A DNA stretch of 43,142 nt from an uncultured Prevotellaceae bacterium (lineage in GTDB: Bacteria > Bacteroidota > Bacteroidia > Bacteroidales > Bacteroidaceae): the NCBI GenBank assembly GCA_902771785.1, contig CACXYH010000011.1:1-43142 (forward strand), written 5' to 3'. The notes under the pieces are model-generated. The model had not been told where the DNA came from, did not search any database, and saw only the letters and a program-made list of their open reading frames with translations. Made by a program: the position numbers and the translations under genes. Positions 16,238 through 25,500 of the stretch are shown piece by piece (the stretch's first letter is position 1; the number at the start of each line of letters is the position of its first letter).

Positions 16238-18309
16238 GAAAAGTCGTCGTCAATCTGTGCCGCATGATGCTGGCAGTGGTGTTCATCTTATCGGGCTTTG
16301 TGAAGGCCGTCGACCCGCTGGGCACGCAGTACAAGATGGGCGATTATTTGGAAGCCATGGGCCTGGGAGGGCTGGTTCCAAACACGGTATTGCTTGCAGC
16401 CTCGGTGCTGCTCTCGGCTCTGGAGTTCTGCATAGGCATCTTCCTGCTTTTCGCCATCCGTCGCAGACTGTCGTCACGGCTTTCGCTGGTGCTCATGATA
16501 GCAATGACACCGCTGACGCTCTGGCTGGCACTGGCCAACCCCATTTCTGACTGCGGATGCTTTGGCGACGCCGTGGTGCTGACCAATTGGCAAACGTTCT
16601 GGAAAAACGTAGTGCTACTCGCAGCAGCAATCGTGGTGACCCGATGGCCTACCGACATGTTCCGTTTCGTCAGCGAGTCGAACCAGTGGATAGTGGTCAA
16701 CTACTCTGTGGTGTTCATCCTCATCGTGTCTGGCTGGAGCCTCTACGACCTGCCGCAGTTCGATTTCCGTCCCTACCACATAGGGGCCAATATAAAAGAA
16801 GGTATGGAGATACCGGAGGGCGCAGAACAGCCCGAGTTTGAAACGACTTTCATACTGGAGAAGAATGGCGAGCGCCGCGAGTTCACACTCGACGACTACC
16901 CCGACTCGACATGGACGTTTGTCGACTCGAAGACCGTTCAAACGCGGCAGGGCTATGTGCCCCCCATCCACGATTTCTCCATCACCAATAGCGATGGTGA
17001 GGACATGACCGAAGAGGTGCTCAATGACAAGGGCTATACCTTTCTGCTTATATCACCGCATCTGGAGTATGCCGACGACGCACGCCACGATCTGATCAAT
17101 GAGCTCTTCGAGTATGCACAGGAGCATGGCTACCCGTTCTATTGCCTGACGGCAAGCACTGACGAGGCTATCGAAAGGTGGCGCGACATGACGGGAGCCG
17201 AATATGATTTCTGTCAGACCGACGAGATAACGCTGAAGACCATCATACGCAGCAACCCCGGCCTGATGCTGCTCAAGGCAGGCACCGTGATTCGCAAGTG
17301 GAGCCACAACAACCTGCCGCAAATAGAGCCCGACCTGCTGTCGATGCCGCTGGAGCAAAGCGAGATAGGACAGATGCCACAAGACTCGGTGCCAGGGAAA
17401 ATCACCCGGATACTGCTCTGGTTCGTACTGCCGCTGGCACTACTCTCACTGGCCGACCGCACATGGATGTGGACGAAATGGGTGAGGCGGCGCAAGAACA
17501 GAAGAAACAAGACAACCCAAATAATAACAAACAAAAAAGAAACAACAATGAGAAAGAAAATTGTAGCAGGCAACTGGAAGATGAACATGAACCTGCAAGA
17601 CGGAATTGCTCTTGCCAAGGAGCTGAACGAGACCCTGAAGGCTGACAAGCCCAACTGCGGCGTGGTCATCTGCACGCCTTTCATTCACTTGGCTTCTATT
17701 GCCCAATTCCTCGACCAGGACATCATCGGCCTGGGTGCCGAGAACTGCGCCGACAAGGAGAAGGGTGCTTTCACTGGCGAAGTAAGCGCTGAGATGGTGA
17801 AATCGACGGGTGCTCAGTACGTCATCCTGGGCCACTCTGAGCGTCGCGAGTACTACAAGGAGACTCCTGAGATCCTGAAAGAGAAGGTGCTCTTGGCACA
17901 GAAGAACGGTCTGAAGGTGATCTTCTGCATTGGCGAGAGCCTGGCTGAGCGCGAGGCCGGCAAGCAGAACGAGGTAGTAAAGGCCGAGCTCGAAGGCAGC
18001 GTCTTCAACCTGTCAGAGGAAGACTTCCGTAAGATCGTTATCGCCTACGAGCCCATTTGGGCCATCGGCACGGGCAAGACCGCTACGGCTGAGCAGGCTG
18101 AGGAGATCCATGCCTATATCCGTTCGATTATCGCCGAGAAGTATGGTCAAGCAGTTGCCGACGACACGACCATTCTCTATGGCGGTTCGTGCAAAGCTTC
18201 GAATGCTCCCGAGCTGTTTGCCAAGCCCGATATCGACGGTGGTCTCATCGGCGGTGCATCGCTGAAGGCAGCCGACTTCAAGGGCATCATCGACGCCTGG
18301 AAGAAGTAA
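16234..18309 (+). CDS. MauE/DoxX-like membrane protein fused in frame to triosephosphate isomerase
   Basis: One uninterrupted 691-codon frame. Residues 1-165 carry about five membrane helices with the D-C-G-C-F-G-D motif of MauE/DoxX-type proteins. Residues ~170-385 are soluble, probably periplasmic, and end like a thioredoxin fold ([13 protein letters not shown]), but have no CxxC. A last helix (~388-410) is followed by a very basic tail (R-R-R-K-N-R-R-N-K), which would face the cytoplasm, then by TPI from residue 439. Such proteins are normally a separate gene before tpiA. The start is GTG at 16234, overlapping the previous stop (GTGA). The linker contains TAATAA at 17522 one frame off, so a single-base indel, real or a sequencing error, could have joined two genes. 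The TPI topology makes a working fusion possible. Confidence 0.78.
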   Translation: MRKVVVNLCRMMLAVVFILSGFVKAVDPLGTQYKMGDYLEAMGLGGLVPNTVLLAASVLLSALEFCIGIFLLFAIRRRLSSRLSLVLMIAMTPLTLWLALANPISDCGCFGDAVVLTNWQTFWKNVVLLAAAIVVTRWPTDMFRFVSESNQWIVVNYSVVFILIVSGWSLYDLPQFDFRPYHIGANIKEGMEIPEGAEQPEFETTFILEKNGERREFTLDDYPDSTWTFVDSKTVQTRQGYVPPIHDFSITNSDGEDMTEEVLNDKGYTFLLISPHLEYADDARHDLINELFEYAQEHGYPFYCLTASTDEAIERWRDMTGAEYDFCQTDEITLKTIIRSNPGLMLLKAGTVIRKWSHNNLPQIEPDLLSMPLEQSEIGQMPQDSVPGKITRILLWFVLPLALLSLADRTWMWTKWVRRRKNRRNKTTQIITNKKETTMRKKIVAGNWKMNMNLQDGIALAKELNETLKADKPNCGVVICTPFIHLASIAQFLDQDIIGLGAENCADKEKGAFTGEVSAEMVKSTGAQYVILGHSERREYYKETPEILKEKVLLAQKNGLKVIFCIGESLAEREAGKQNEVVKAELEGSVFNLSEEDFRKIVIAYEPIWAIGTGKTATAEQAEEIHAYIRSIIAEKYGQAVADDTTILYGGSCKASNAPELFAKPDIDGGLIGGASLKAADFKGIIDAWKK
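17548..18309 (+). CDS. tpiA: Triosephosphate isomerase (C-terminal part of the fusion; own ATG)
   Basis: Interconverts dihydroxyacetone phosphate and glyceraldehyde 3-phosphate in glycolysis and gluconeogenesis. From the ATG at 17548 it is a complete 253-residue TPI: substrate lysine in G-N-W-K-M-N, catalytic histidine in L-G-H-S-E-R-R, catalytic glutamate in [11 protein letters not shown], and the phosphate loop G-G-S. The ATG is preceded by an A-rich stretch (AACAAACAAAAAAGAAACAAC) like that before many Bacteroidetes starts, so it could be translated by itself even though the frame upstream is open. This entry is a part of the 16234-18309 frame, listed separately because both products may be made. 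Confidence 0.9.
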   Translation: MRKKIVAGNWKMNMNLQDGIALAKELNETLKADKPNCGVVICTPFIHLASIAQFLDQDIIGLGAENCADKEKGAFTGEVSAEMVKSTGAQYVILGHSERREYYKETPEILKEKVLLAQKNGLKVIFCIGESLAEREAGKQNEVVKAELEGSVFNLSEEDFRKIVIAYEPIWAIGTGKTATAEQAEEIHAYIRSIIAEKYGQAVADDTTILYGGSCKASNAPELFAKPDIDGGLIGGASLKAADFKGIIDAWKK

Positions 18310-18362
18310 TCATCCCAAAGAGTTAGTAAGGTAAAAAAGTAAAAGAGCAAAAAACATAGATT

Positions 18363-18932
18363 ATGAAGACAAGACATCAGTACGTGAAAAAGGTATTCAT
18401 GGTTCTACCTTTCTGCCTTTTTACTTTTTTGCCCTCAACGCTAAACGCACAGACCTTCACCCAACGCATACAAAAGAATGCGCAAGGTGAAGGTTCTGTG
18501 GTTATTCATCAGGACAAAGCCATCGACGACCTGGTGAACAAACCGGCAACACCCAACAATACTAACAAACAAAGCAACAGCGCCACGCCACAGAACGCAA
18601 GGGAACAGCAGAACACCCCGACAGTGGCACCGGCCGACACACTGAGCACCTTCACCAAAGACCCACGCACCTACAAGGGACGTGGCTATCGCGTACAAAT
18701 ATTTGCGGGAGGCAACTCGCGCAAAGACCGCCAGCAGGCTGAAGCCACCTGCAACCGAGTGAAAAGACTCTATCCCGAGGTGCTCGTAACAGTACACTTC
18801 TACTCGCCTCGCTGGATATGTCAGGCAGGCACTTTCCGCACCTACGAGGAAGCCCACGAAATGCTGGAGAACGTCAAGGCATTGGGCTATCGCTCGGCCA
18901 TCATCACGAAAACAAAAGGAACATCACGATAA
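18363..18932 (+). CDS. SPOR-domain periplasmic protein
   Basis: A 189-residue exported protein with a signal peptide (to about residue 30), a low-complexity N/T/P/Q-rich linker (~50-100) and a C-terminal SPOR domain (~107-182: [10 protein letters not shown] ... [14 protein letters not shown]). SPOR domains bind denuded glycan strands of peptidoglycan, often at the division site. It lies 53 bp after TPI and 10 bp before folE in one operon. The region around its start holds a 19-bp imperfect inverted repeat (18330-18348 with 18415-18433) that encloses the ATG. Function beyond peptidoglycan binding is unknown. Confidence 0.88.
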   Translation: MKTRHQYVKKVFMVLPFCLFTFLPSTLNAQTFTQRIQKNAQGEGSVVIHQDKAIDDLVNKPATPNNTNKQSNSATPQNAREQQNTPTVAPADTLSTFTKDPRTYKGRGYRVQIFAGGNSRKDRQQAEATCNRVKRLYPEVLVTVHFYSPRWICQAGTFRTYEEAHEMLENVKALGYRSAIITKTKGTSR

Positions 18933-18942
18933 GGAAGAAAGC

Positions 18943-19530
18943 ATGAATCCAGAGACAGAATACCGCGAGGGACTTGACGAACTGGCCTCAAACTACAAGA
19001 GCATCCTGCAACTCTTAGGAGAAGACCCTGAACGCGAGGGACTACAGAAGACTCCCATGCGTGTTGCAAAGGCTATGCAGGTGCTGACACGAGGCTATGA
19101 CATGGACGCCCACAAGGTGCTTACCGATGCCCTTTTCCGTGAAGACTATTCCCAGATGGTGATAGTCAAGGACATTGATTTCTTTTCGCTCTGCGAGCAT
19201 CACATGCTACCTTTCTACGGCAAAGCCCACGTAGCCTATATTCCCAACGGCTACATCACAGGACTATCGAAAATTGCCCGTGTGGTCGACATCTACTCAC
19301 ACCGCCTCCAAGTGCAGGAGCGCATGACACAGCAAATACGCGAATGCATCGAACAAACACTCCATCCGCTGGGCGTGATGGTTGTCGTCGAGGCACGCCA
19401 CATGTGCATGCAGATGCGAGGCGTAGAGAAACAGAACAGCATCACAACTACCAGTGACTTTTGCGGTGCTTTCAAGCAGGCGAAGACCCGCCAGGAGTTC
19501 ATGAACCTGATATCGCACGAGACTCTATAA
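18943..19530 (+). CDS. folE: GTP cyclohydrolase I
   Basis: Converts GTP to 7,8-dihydroneopterin triphosphate, the first step of tetrahydrofolate synthesis. The 195-residue protein is a full-length FolE: zinc ligands C84 and H87 in S-L-C-E-H-H-M, with the adjacent catalytic H86, and C155 in H-M-C-M-Q-M-R-G. The A-Y-I-P-N-G[10 protein letters not shown] motif follows residue 98. It starts 10 bp after the SPOR gene and is clearly co-transcribed with it. Confidence 0.97.
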   Translation: MNPETEYREGLDELASNYKSILQLLGEDPEREGLQKTPMRVAKAMQVLTRGYDMDAHKVLTDALFREDYSQMVIVKDIDFFSLCEHHMLPFYGKAHVAYIPNGYITGLSKIARVVDIYSHRLQVQERMTQQIRECIEQTLHPLGVMVVVEARHMCMQMRGVEKQNSITTTSDFCGAFKQAKTRQEFMNLISHETL

Positions 19531-19572
19531 AACAAACGCAGCAAGAAAATAAACCTTAAAAATATTACAGTT

Positions 19573-20139
19573 ATGTATCAAGCAGACAGAGGTAATTACA
19601 AGACCAACGAATCAATTGGACAGCAGTTTACACACAGTTGCCTGGGGAGGCTCATCATCCTGGGTGCCATTGCAGCCATCCTCGCCATCATTGCCAGCTT
19701 CACCGTACCTGGAGAACAGAAGATGAAACGCGAGATGATTGACAACATCCGTCAGTGCATTCTGGTAAACGACAGCGTGAACACCGACGAGTTCGACGAC
19801 TTCTTCAACAACATCTCATTCATCTTTACCCATGCAAAGAAGGAGATTGACCCCGAGGCAAAGGCGAACTTCTACAAGCTCAATACGCTGCACTACTATA
19901 AGCACGCGCTCTACTCGACCATGTACATCAACAACAGTATCCACCCCATGGGCGAGCGCATCGGCATTGGAATGTTTGGCATAGTCATACCCACCGTAAG
20001 CTACAAAGACCTGTTGCTCTACATTGCACCCGTACACGATGGTTATAACAAGGTGATAAACACTCCAAGCGGCGACGAGTACTTCGGCGACAACCCACAT
20101 CTGAGGCCATATCACTACAAAGGCAATCCTGAAGACTAA
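19573..20139 (+). CDS. Single-pass membrane protein, function unknown
   Basis: A 188-residue protein with one strong membrane helix at about residues 27-46 (L-I-I-L-G-A-I-A-A-I-L-A-I-I) after a short polar N-terminus, then a soluble domain rich in D/N/Y that would lie in the periplasm. The C-terminal half has G-I-G-M-F-G-I-V-I-P-T-V and H-L-R-P-Y-H-Y patches that look conserved. I do not recognise a family. It is in the folE operon and its stop is only 3 bp before the next start, so it is expressed with the phosphatase. Confidence 0.8.
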   Translation: MYQADRGNYKTNESIGQQFTHSCLGRLIILGAIAAILAIIASFTVPGEQKMKREMIDNIRQCILVNDSVNTDEFDDFFNNISFIFTHAKKEIDPEAKANFYKLNTLHYYKHALYSTMYINNSIHPMGERIGIGMFGIVIPTVSYKDLLLYIAPVHDGYNKVINTPSGDEYFGDNPHLRPYHYKGNPED

Positions 20140-20142
20140 ACC

Positions 20143-20925
20143 ATGGACCTGCAAGCACTGACGCTCAGCGTTTGTCAGACGGCAAAGCGAGCAGGCCAAT
20201 ACATCAGGGAGGAACGGAGTCGCTTCTCGCTCGGCAACGTCGAGCGCAAGCATGCCCATGACTACGTATCCTATGTTGACAAGGGCTCTGAACGACTCAT
20301 TGTCGAGTCGCTCAGAGCCCTTCTGCCTGATGCGGGCTTCATCACCGAAGAAGGTTCGGCAGCCTATCACGAAGAACCCAACTGCTGGGTGGTGGATCCG
20401 CTCGACGGCACCACCAACTTCATTCATGAGTATGCTCCCTATGCCGTCAGCATTGCGCTCTATGCTCCCGCAACAGGCAGCATCCTGCTCGGTGTAGTCT
20501 ATGAGGTTTGCGCATCCGAGTGCTATTATGCCTGGAAGGGAGGCGGTGCCTACGTCGACGGACGTCCTATCCACGTATCTGGCAGCTTGATAGAAGATGC
20601 ATTGCTCAGCCTGCAACTACCCTACAACAGCGATGCCTATAAACCCACCATACTCAAACTCATCGACACATTCTATGGGCGTGCAGCCAGCGTACGCATG
20701 TGCGGTTCGGCAGCCATGTCGCTCTGCTACGTGGCAGCAGGCCGTCTTGACGCCTATGCCGAGAAATACATCGGGCAATGGGATTTCATGGCAGGTGCCC
20801 TGCTTGTGATGGAGGCAGGCGGTAAGGTCAGCAATTATGAAGGCCACGACGCGTTCACTGAAGGAAACAACGTCGTGGCCAGCAATGGTATCATTCACAA
20901 GGAACTACTCTCTCACTTATCGTAG
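20143..20925 (+). CDS. Inositol monophosphatase family protein (SuhB/CysQ-like)
   Basis: A Mg-dependent, Li-sensitive type phosphatase of 260 residues. The metal site is visible as T-E69-E70-G-S, D85-P-L-D88-G-T-T-N-F and the later W-D-F-M-A-G (near residue 209). Family members hydrolyse inositol phosphates, fructose 1,6-bisphosphate or 3'-phosphoadenosine 5'-phosphate; the sequence does not settle which. It is last in the operon with folE, and its 3' end overlaps the 3' end of convergent nadB by 13 bp. Confidence 0.92.
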   Translation: MDLQALTLSVCQTAKRAGQYIREERSRFSLGNVERKHAHDYVSYVDKGSERLIVESLRALLPDAGFITEEGSAAYHEEPNCWVVDPLDGTTNFIHEYAPYAVSIALYAPATGSILLGVVYEVCASECYYAWKGGGAYVDGRPIHVSGSLIEDALLSLQLPYNSDAYKPTILKLIDTFYGRAASVRMCGSAAMSLCYVAAGRLDAYAEKYIGQWDFMAGALLVMEAGGKVSNYEGHDAFTEGNNVVASNGIIHKELLSHLS

Positions 20926-22499
20926 GCGTGCACGGGGTAGTCAATCGTAAAGTGCAAGCCCCTGCACTCCTTGCGTTCCAACGCCCAGCGGGTAATAAGA
21001 TAGCCCACGTTTATCATGTTACGGAGCTCGCAGATGTCCTTCGACGCCTTAACACGCTTGAAGAGCCGCTCCGTCTCCTCATAGAGCATGTCGAGACGAT
21101 CCCAGGCACGATGCAGTCGAAGGTCGGAACGCACAATACCCACATAGTTGGCCATGATTTGGTTCACCTCCTTTACGCTCTGCGTAATGAGCACCTTCTC
21201 CTCGTTGGTCATAGTCCCTTCATCGTTCCACTCCGGCACACGTTCATTATAGTCGTATAGGTCAACATGCTCCAGCGAGTGTTTAGCGGCAGCATCGGCA
21301 TAGACCACCGCTTCAATCAGCGAGTTAGAAGCTAAGCGATTACCACCATGAAGACCGGTGCACGAACATTCGCCAAGGGCATAGAGACGCTCAATGGACG
21401 ACTGTCCGTTTAAGTCGACCTTGATACCACCACACATATAATGGGCAGCAGGGCGAACGGGAATATAGTCGGTGGTGATATCGATACCCATCGACAAACA
21501 CTTCTGATAGATATTGGGGAAGTGGCGACGGGTCTCTTCTGCATTCTTGTGGGTCACGTCGAGGCACACATGGTCCAGTCCATGGATTTTCATCTCCTTA
21601 TCGATGGCACGAGCTACAATGTCGCGGGGTGCCAAGCTGAGCCGTTCGTCATATTTCTCCATGAACGTCTCGCCGTTAGGCAGCTTCAATATGCCACCAT
21701 AGCCACGCATAGCCTCTGTTATCAGATAAGCAGGATGCGTTTCTTTTGGATTGTGGAGCACCGTCGGGTGGAACTGAACAAACTCCATGTCGGCAACGGT
21801 GCCCTTGGCGCGATAGACCATGGCTATGCCGTCGCCCGTAGCAATGACGGGATTGGAAGTAGTCAAATAGACTGCGCCACAACCCCCGGTACACATCACC
21901 GTCACCTTAGCCAGATAAGTATCCACCTTCTCTGTTTCAGGGTTCAGCACATAAGCACCATAGCACTGGATGTTTGGCGAACGTCTTGTCACCCTCACGC
22001 CCAGGTGATGCTGCGTAATAATCTCTACGGCAAAGTGGTTCTCCTTCACCTCGATTTTCGGGTTGTTGCGCACTGCCTCCATCAGGCCGCGCTGGATTTC
22101 TGCACCCGTGTCGTCAGCATGGTGCAGGATGCGGAACTCGGAGTGGCCACCCTCGCGGTGCAAGTCAAACGTGCCGTCGTCCTTGCGGTCGAAATTAACA
22201 CCCCACTCCACCAGTTCCTTGATTTGAGTGGGTGCATTGCGCACTACCTGCTCCACAGCTTGCCGGTCGCTGATATAGTCGCCGGCAATCATAGTGTCCT
22301 CGATATGTTTCTCAAAGTTATCTACCAGCAGGTTTGTCACCGATGCTACACCGCCCTGAGCAAACGAAGTATTAGCCTCATCGAGCGAAGTCTTGCATAT
22401 CATGCACACCTTACCCTTAGTCTGTCGAGCCACCTTGAGCGCATAGCTCATACCGGCTACACCAGCACCAATAATCAGAAAGTCGTATTTGTATACCAT
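20913..22499 (-). CDS. nadB: L-aspartate oxidase
   Basis: Oxidises L-aspartate to iminoaspartate with FAD, the first step of de novo NAD synthesis; quinolinate synthase (NadA) is its usual partner and is not in the window. The 528-residue protein has the FAD-binding G11-A-G-V-A-G at the N-terminus, the F-A-Q-G-G-V-A-S motif, H-R-E-G-G-H-S near residue 120, and H-P-T-V-L-H and R-P-A-A-H-Y-M-C-G-G, all typical of NadB rather than of succinate dehydrogenase. It has its own promoter (22529-22559), so it is not simply read through from sprA. Confidence 0.95.
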   Translation of the reverse strand: MVYKYDFLIIGAGVAGMSYALKVARQTKGKVCMICKTSLDEANTSFAQGGVASVTNLLVDNFEKHIEDTMIAGDYISDRQAVEQVVRNAPTQIKELVEWGVNFDRKDDGTFDLHREGGHSEFRILHHADDTGAEIQRGLMEAVRNNPKIEVKENHFAVEIITQHHLGVRVTRRSPNIQCYGAYVLNPETEKVDTYLAKVTVMCTGGCGAVYLTTSNPVIATGDGIAMVYRAKGTVADMEFVQFHPTVLHNPKETHPAYLITEAMRGYGGILKLPNGETFMEKYDERLSLAPRDIVARAIDKEMKIHGLDHVCLDVTHKNAEETRRHFPNIYQKCLSMGIDITTDYIPVRPAAHYMCGGIKVDLNGQSSIERLYALGECSCTGLHGGNRLASNSLIEAVVYADAAAKHSLEHVDLYDYNERVPEWNDEGTMTNEEKVLITQSVKEVNQIMANYVGIVRSDLRLHRAWDRLDMLYEETERLFKRVKASKDICELRNMINVGYLITRWALERKECRGLHFTIDYPVHAYDK

Positions 22500-22528
22500 G
22501 TTTCTTCCCTAATTTGCTTTAGTATGTG

Positions 22529-22559
22529 CAAAGGTACAAATAAAACCGTAATACACAAA
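22529..22559 (-). promoter_or_regulatory. Promoter of nadB
   Basis: On the minus strand: TTTG (22559-22556), 19-nt spacer, TACCTTTG (22536-22529). The leader to the ATG at 22499 would be about 25 nt. No NAD-responsive operator recognised. Confidence 0.75.
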
Positions 22560-22598
22560 GGAATGCCGCATTTTTTTAGAAAAAAGGGGGCGTTTATC

Positions 22599-25500
22599 TT
22601 ACCTCGTCAGTGAAAACTTCATGCTGATGCCAAAGTCCTGGGTCGTAGTGGGATAGCTGCTGGCAGACAGCAACGGAGTATTTGTCTGACGATCGTAATA
22701 GGCAGTCAGGGTCAGGAAGCGCGACAGCGTATAGTCAGCGGCGAACTTGAGCGCAAAGGCCGTATTTCCACTGGATGCCGAGCTGACACGTGTTGCAATG
22801 TCGCGAGTGATGGCAGCCTGTTTGCGCAACGAGATGTCGAGACGCAAGTTCAGGTCGTGGTTAACACCACCGCTACGGGCACGGTTGCTAGTCTGCTGCT
22901 GGTTCTGACGCTGTTGTGCGTTGGTTCCTTTACCACTCTGCGACTTTTTGATCTTCCGACTGGTTCCATTGCCGAAAAGCTTGAAGTCCTGTATTTTGTA
23001 GCCCATGCCAATGACCCAGTCTTTCGACTTAGTCTCATTGAGCTGCACGCTCGTCATGGAAAGGTTCAACACACGCGAGGTTTTGTACTCCAGCTTCACG
23101 GTCATGTTGTTATGCAAGGTGACGTCGATTCCAAGTAGCGGCGAGAACGACTCGTTGATACTGACCGTAGACACATTGAAGCGTGAAGAGGGCGTAAGAC
23201 TGCCGTCAGCACTGCTGACAAAGCCCAGATTGCCCATATACTCAAGCCACGAACTGTAACTGGCATAAGAGCCCACCCTGTAGACTGACTTGTAAGCATG
23301 GTTCAGGTTTACCGACTTGAAGTGGTCACGCAACCAAGGCAGCTTCGAAAGTCCACTATAACGAACGGTCCAGTTAGGCAACATTCGCAGCAACGACGGG
23401 AAGATGTCGAGAGAACTGCCCCCACCCATGGTATAGGTTGAGAGGAAGGCAGGCACCAGCACATCTGCGCCATAGGGGTCTACGGGATTAATACTGGCCG
23501 ACCGGGCATCCAGCTTGTCAGGATACTTCGCCTGTACACGCTGGCGGAAATCGTCAATTTTGTCACAGAACTCATTGAAGGAACGCGAGCGATAGCCGTT
23601 ACTTGCATCGCCCATACCCTCAAGGGCACTGCGAATAGAAATAGTGGTCATGTCGAACGAGCCACTATAAGTAGTGGGCGAGCCAACAAACATGAACTGC
23701 ACGCTCTTAGAACGGTTGTCTGCACGCGAAGCATTGAGGTCGATTTTCATATCGCGCACAGGTTCAAGTGTCATCCTCACCTGCAGGTCTTCGTTCGAAG
23801 TGCTGCTGGCAGGCGTTGCCACAGATTCATTGCAGAGCAGCCAGCCGCGCTCGAGTGCACGGTCAACAAAGCTGTCGTCAGTGAGTCCGAAGGCAAAGTC
23901 GAGTCCCGGAGAGAGCACACTTCCCGTCCGCTGACCGAACATGTCGCCAATATTGGGCATGAAGCCTGGCAAAGTCATCGTACGCTGGTTACGGTAAGTG
24001 ATGCTGACGTTGCGCACCATCATAAGTAAGCGGGCAGCCTGCTGGCCAGCATTATACCACCACTGGTTCTCAAGGGGCGGCTTGGCCGTAACGCTGAGTT
24101 TAACCTGCTGGGAGTCAGCAGCCCATACCTTGATCTTATTGTCGTCAACGACCTTGAACTTGACAGGCACGTTCTTACCCTCCTTCGACCTGGCAGTTAC
24201 GATAAGGCGCTTCGATTTCTTGCCATGCTGCACGACAAACTGACTATCAGGCAACAGCGTGAGCTCTTTCTGGAAGGTATTCCTGTTCTTCGGCAACTGA
24301 GCAGCCTCTTTTTCCTTGTCCTTGTCGTCCTTGGCGTCTTTTTGCGACTTCTTGGTGTTACTCTTCTGCGTCTTTTTGGTAGTCTGTCTCTGAGGCTGCT
24401 TCTTAAATCGCTCATTAGTCTTCTTCAGGAAAGGAATGTGAGCATAGAGCGTCTCCATGTTGAGCGTGGCATTGATGTTGAAGTCACGGCTGTTCTGAAT
24501 GGTATTTCCGAGCGACGTACCGTCGTCAAGCTCGGTGCCACGCAGCCAGGTATAGGTAGCAGAATAGTTTGCATCAGCCTTCAGCCAGTCGAAGATGGGC
24601 AGTTTATCGAGCGGCAGCTGATAAGAGGCCTTGAACGACTGCCGGTAGTCAAGCGGCGTTCCCCAGTGGACTAAGCTCTGGACCACCGAGTCTTTCCAAG
24701 CCGAATACCGGTCGGGATAGAGGTCTTTGTTGATAGGCGTATACGGCTCCTCAATTTCTGCATGGGTAGCACTTTGGAAGTTCATGTGCAGGTTCTTTGT
24801 CAAATCCCAGCGCAGCGAGAAGTCACGGTTCCAAAGGAACTGCTCTGAGAACGTGAGGGGCAACGAGGGGTTCTCCGTGTTCTCGAGGTCGCGTTCCTGC
24901 AGTTCGAAGTAGGTACGCGTTATCTCCGAGTTGAACGAAACGCTCTGCGGCAGATAGTTCAGCGCGAAAGCCTTTGGGAACTGCATCCACTTCGACTTGC
25001 TCTTCGACTTCTTGAAAGGCTCCCATGCCTTATAGACCGGCGTGTAGGTATAGTTGAGCGAACCGTTCCACTCGTCTTCAGTCTCATAAACAGTAGTTTC
25101 TCCTGTACTCTTGTTGTGGCGATGGCTATAGGAGAAAGAGAAGTTTGCAGGGTCGTATGGCATGGGGTGTCGCTTGGTCTTGATACCCACACGCGCATTC
25201 GACACTGAGAAGTTACGCGAGATATGCTTCGTTACGGCAATGCTCTCAATGCTGTCACGCTGATCTGACGACTCAAGGGCATCATCAAGCAGCATGTCGG
25301 TGTCGAGCGGATTATACTTTGGACTGATGATTTCCTTCGTGTAGCTATAGTAGAGGGGAGCCGACACCTTCGCCGAAGCCGGGAAGAACTTGCCCAGTTC
25401 CACATTAGCCGTCACGGAGTATTGCTTCTGAGTGTCTGTAGAGCGTTGCATGATGTTCTCCTCGAGACCTCCGAAGCCATCAGTGACGTAACGTCCCGTC

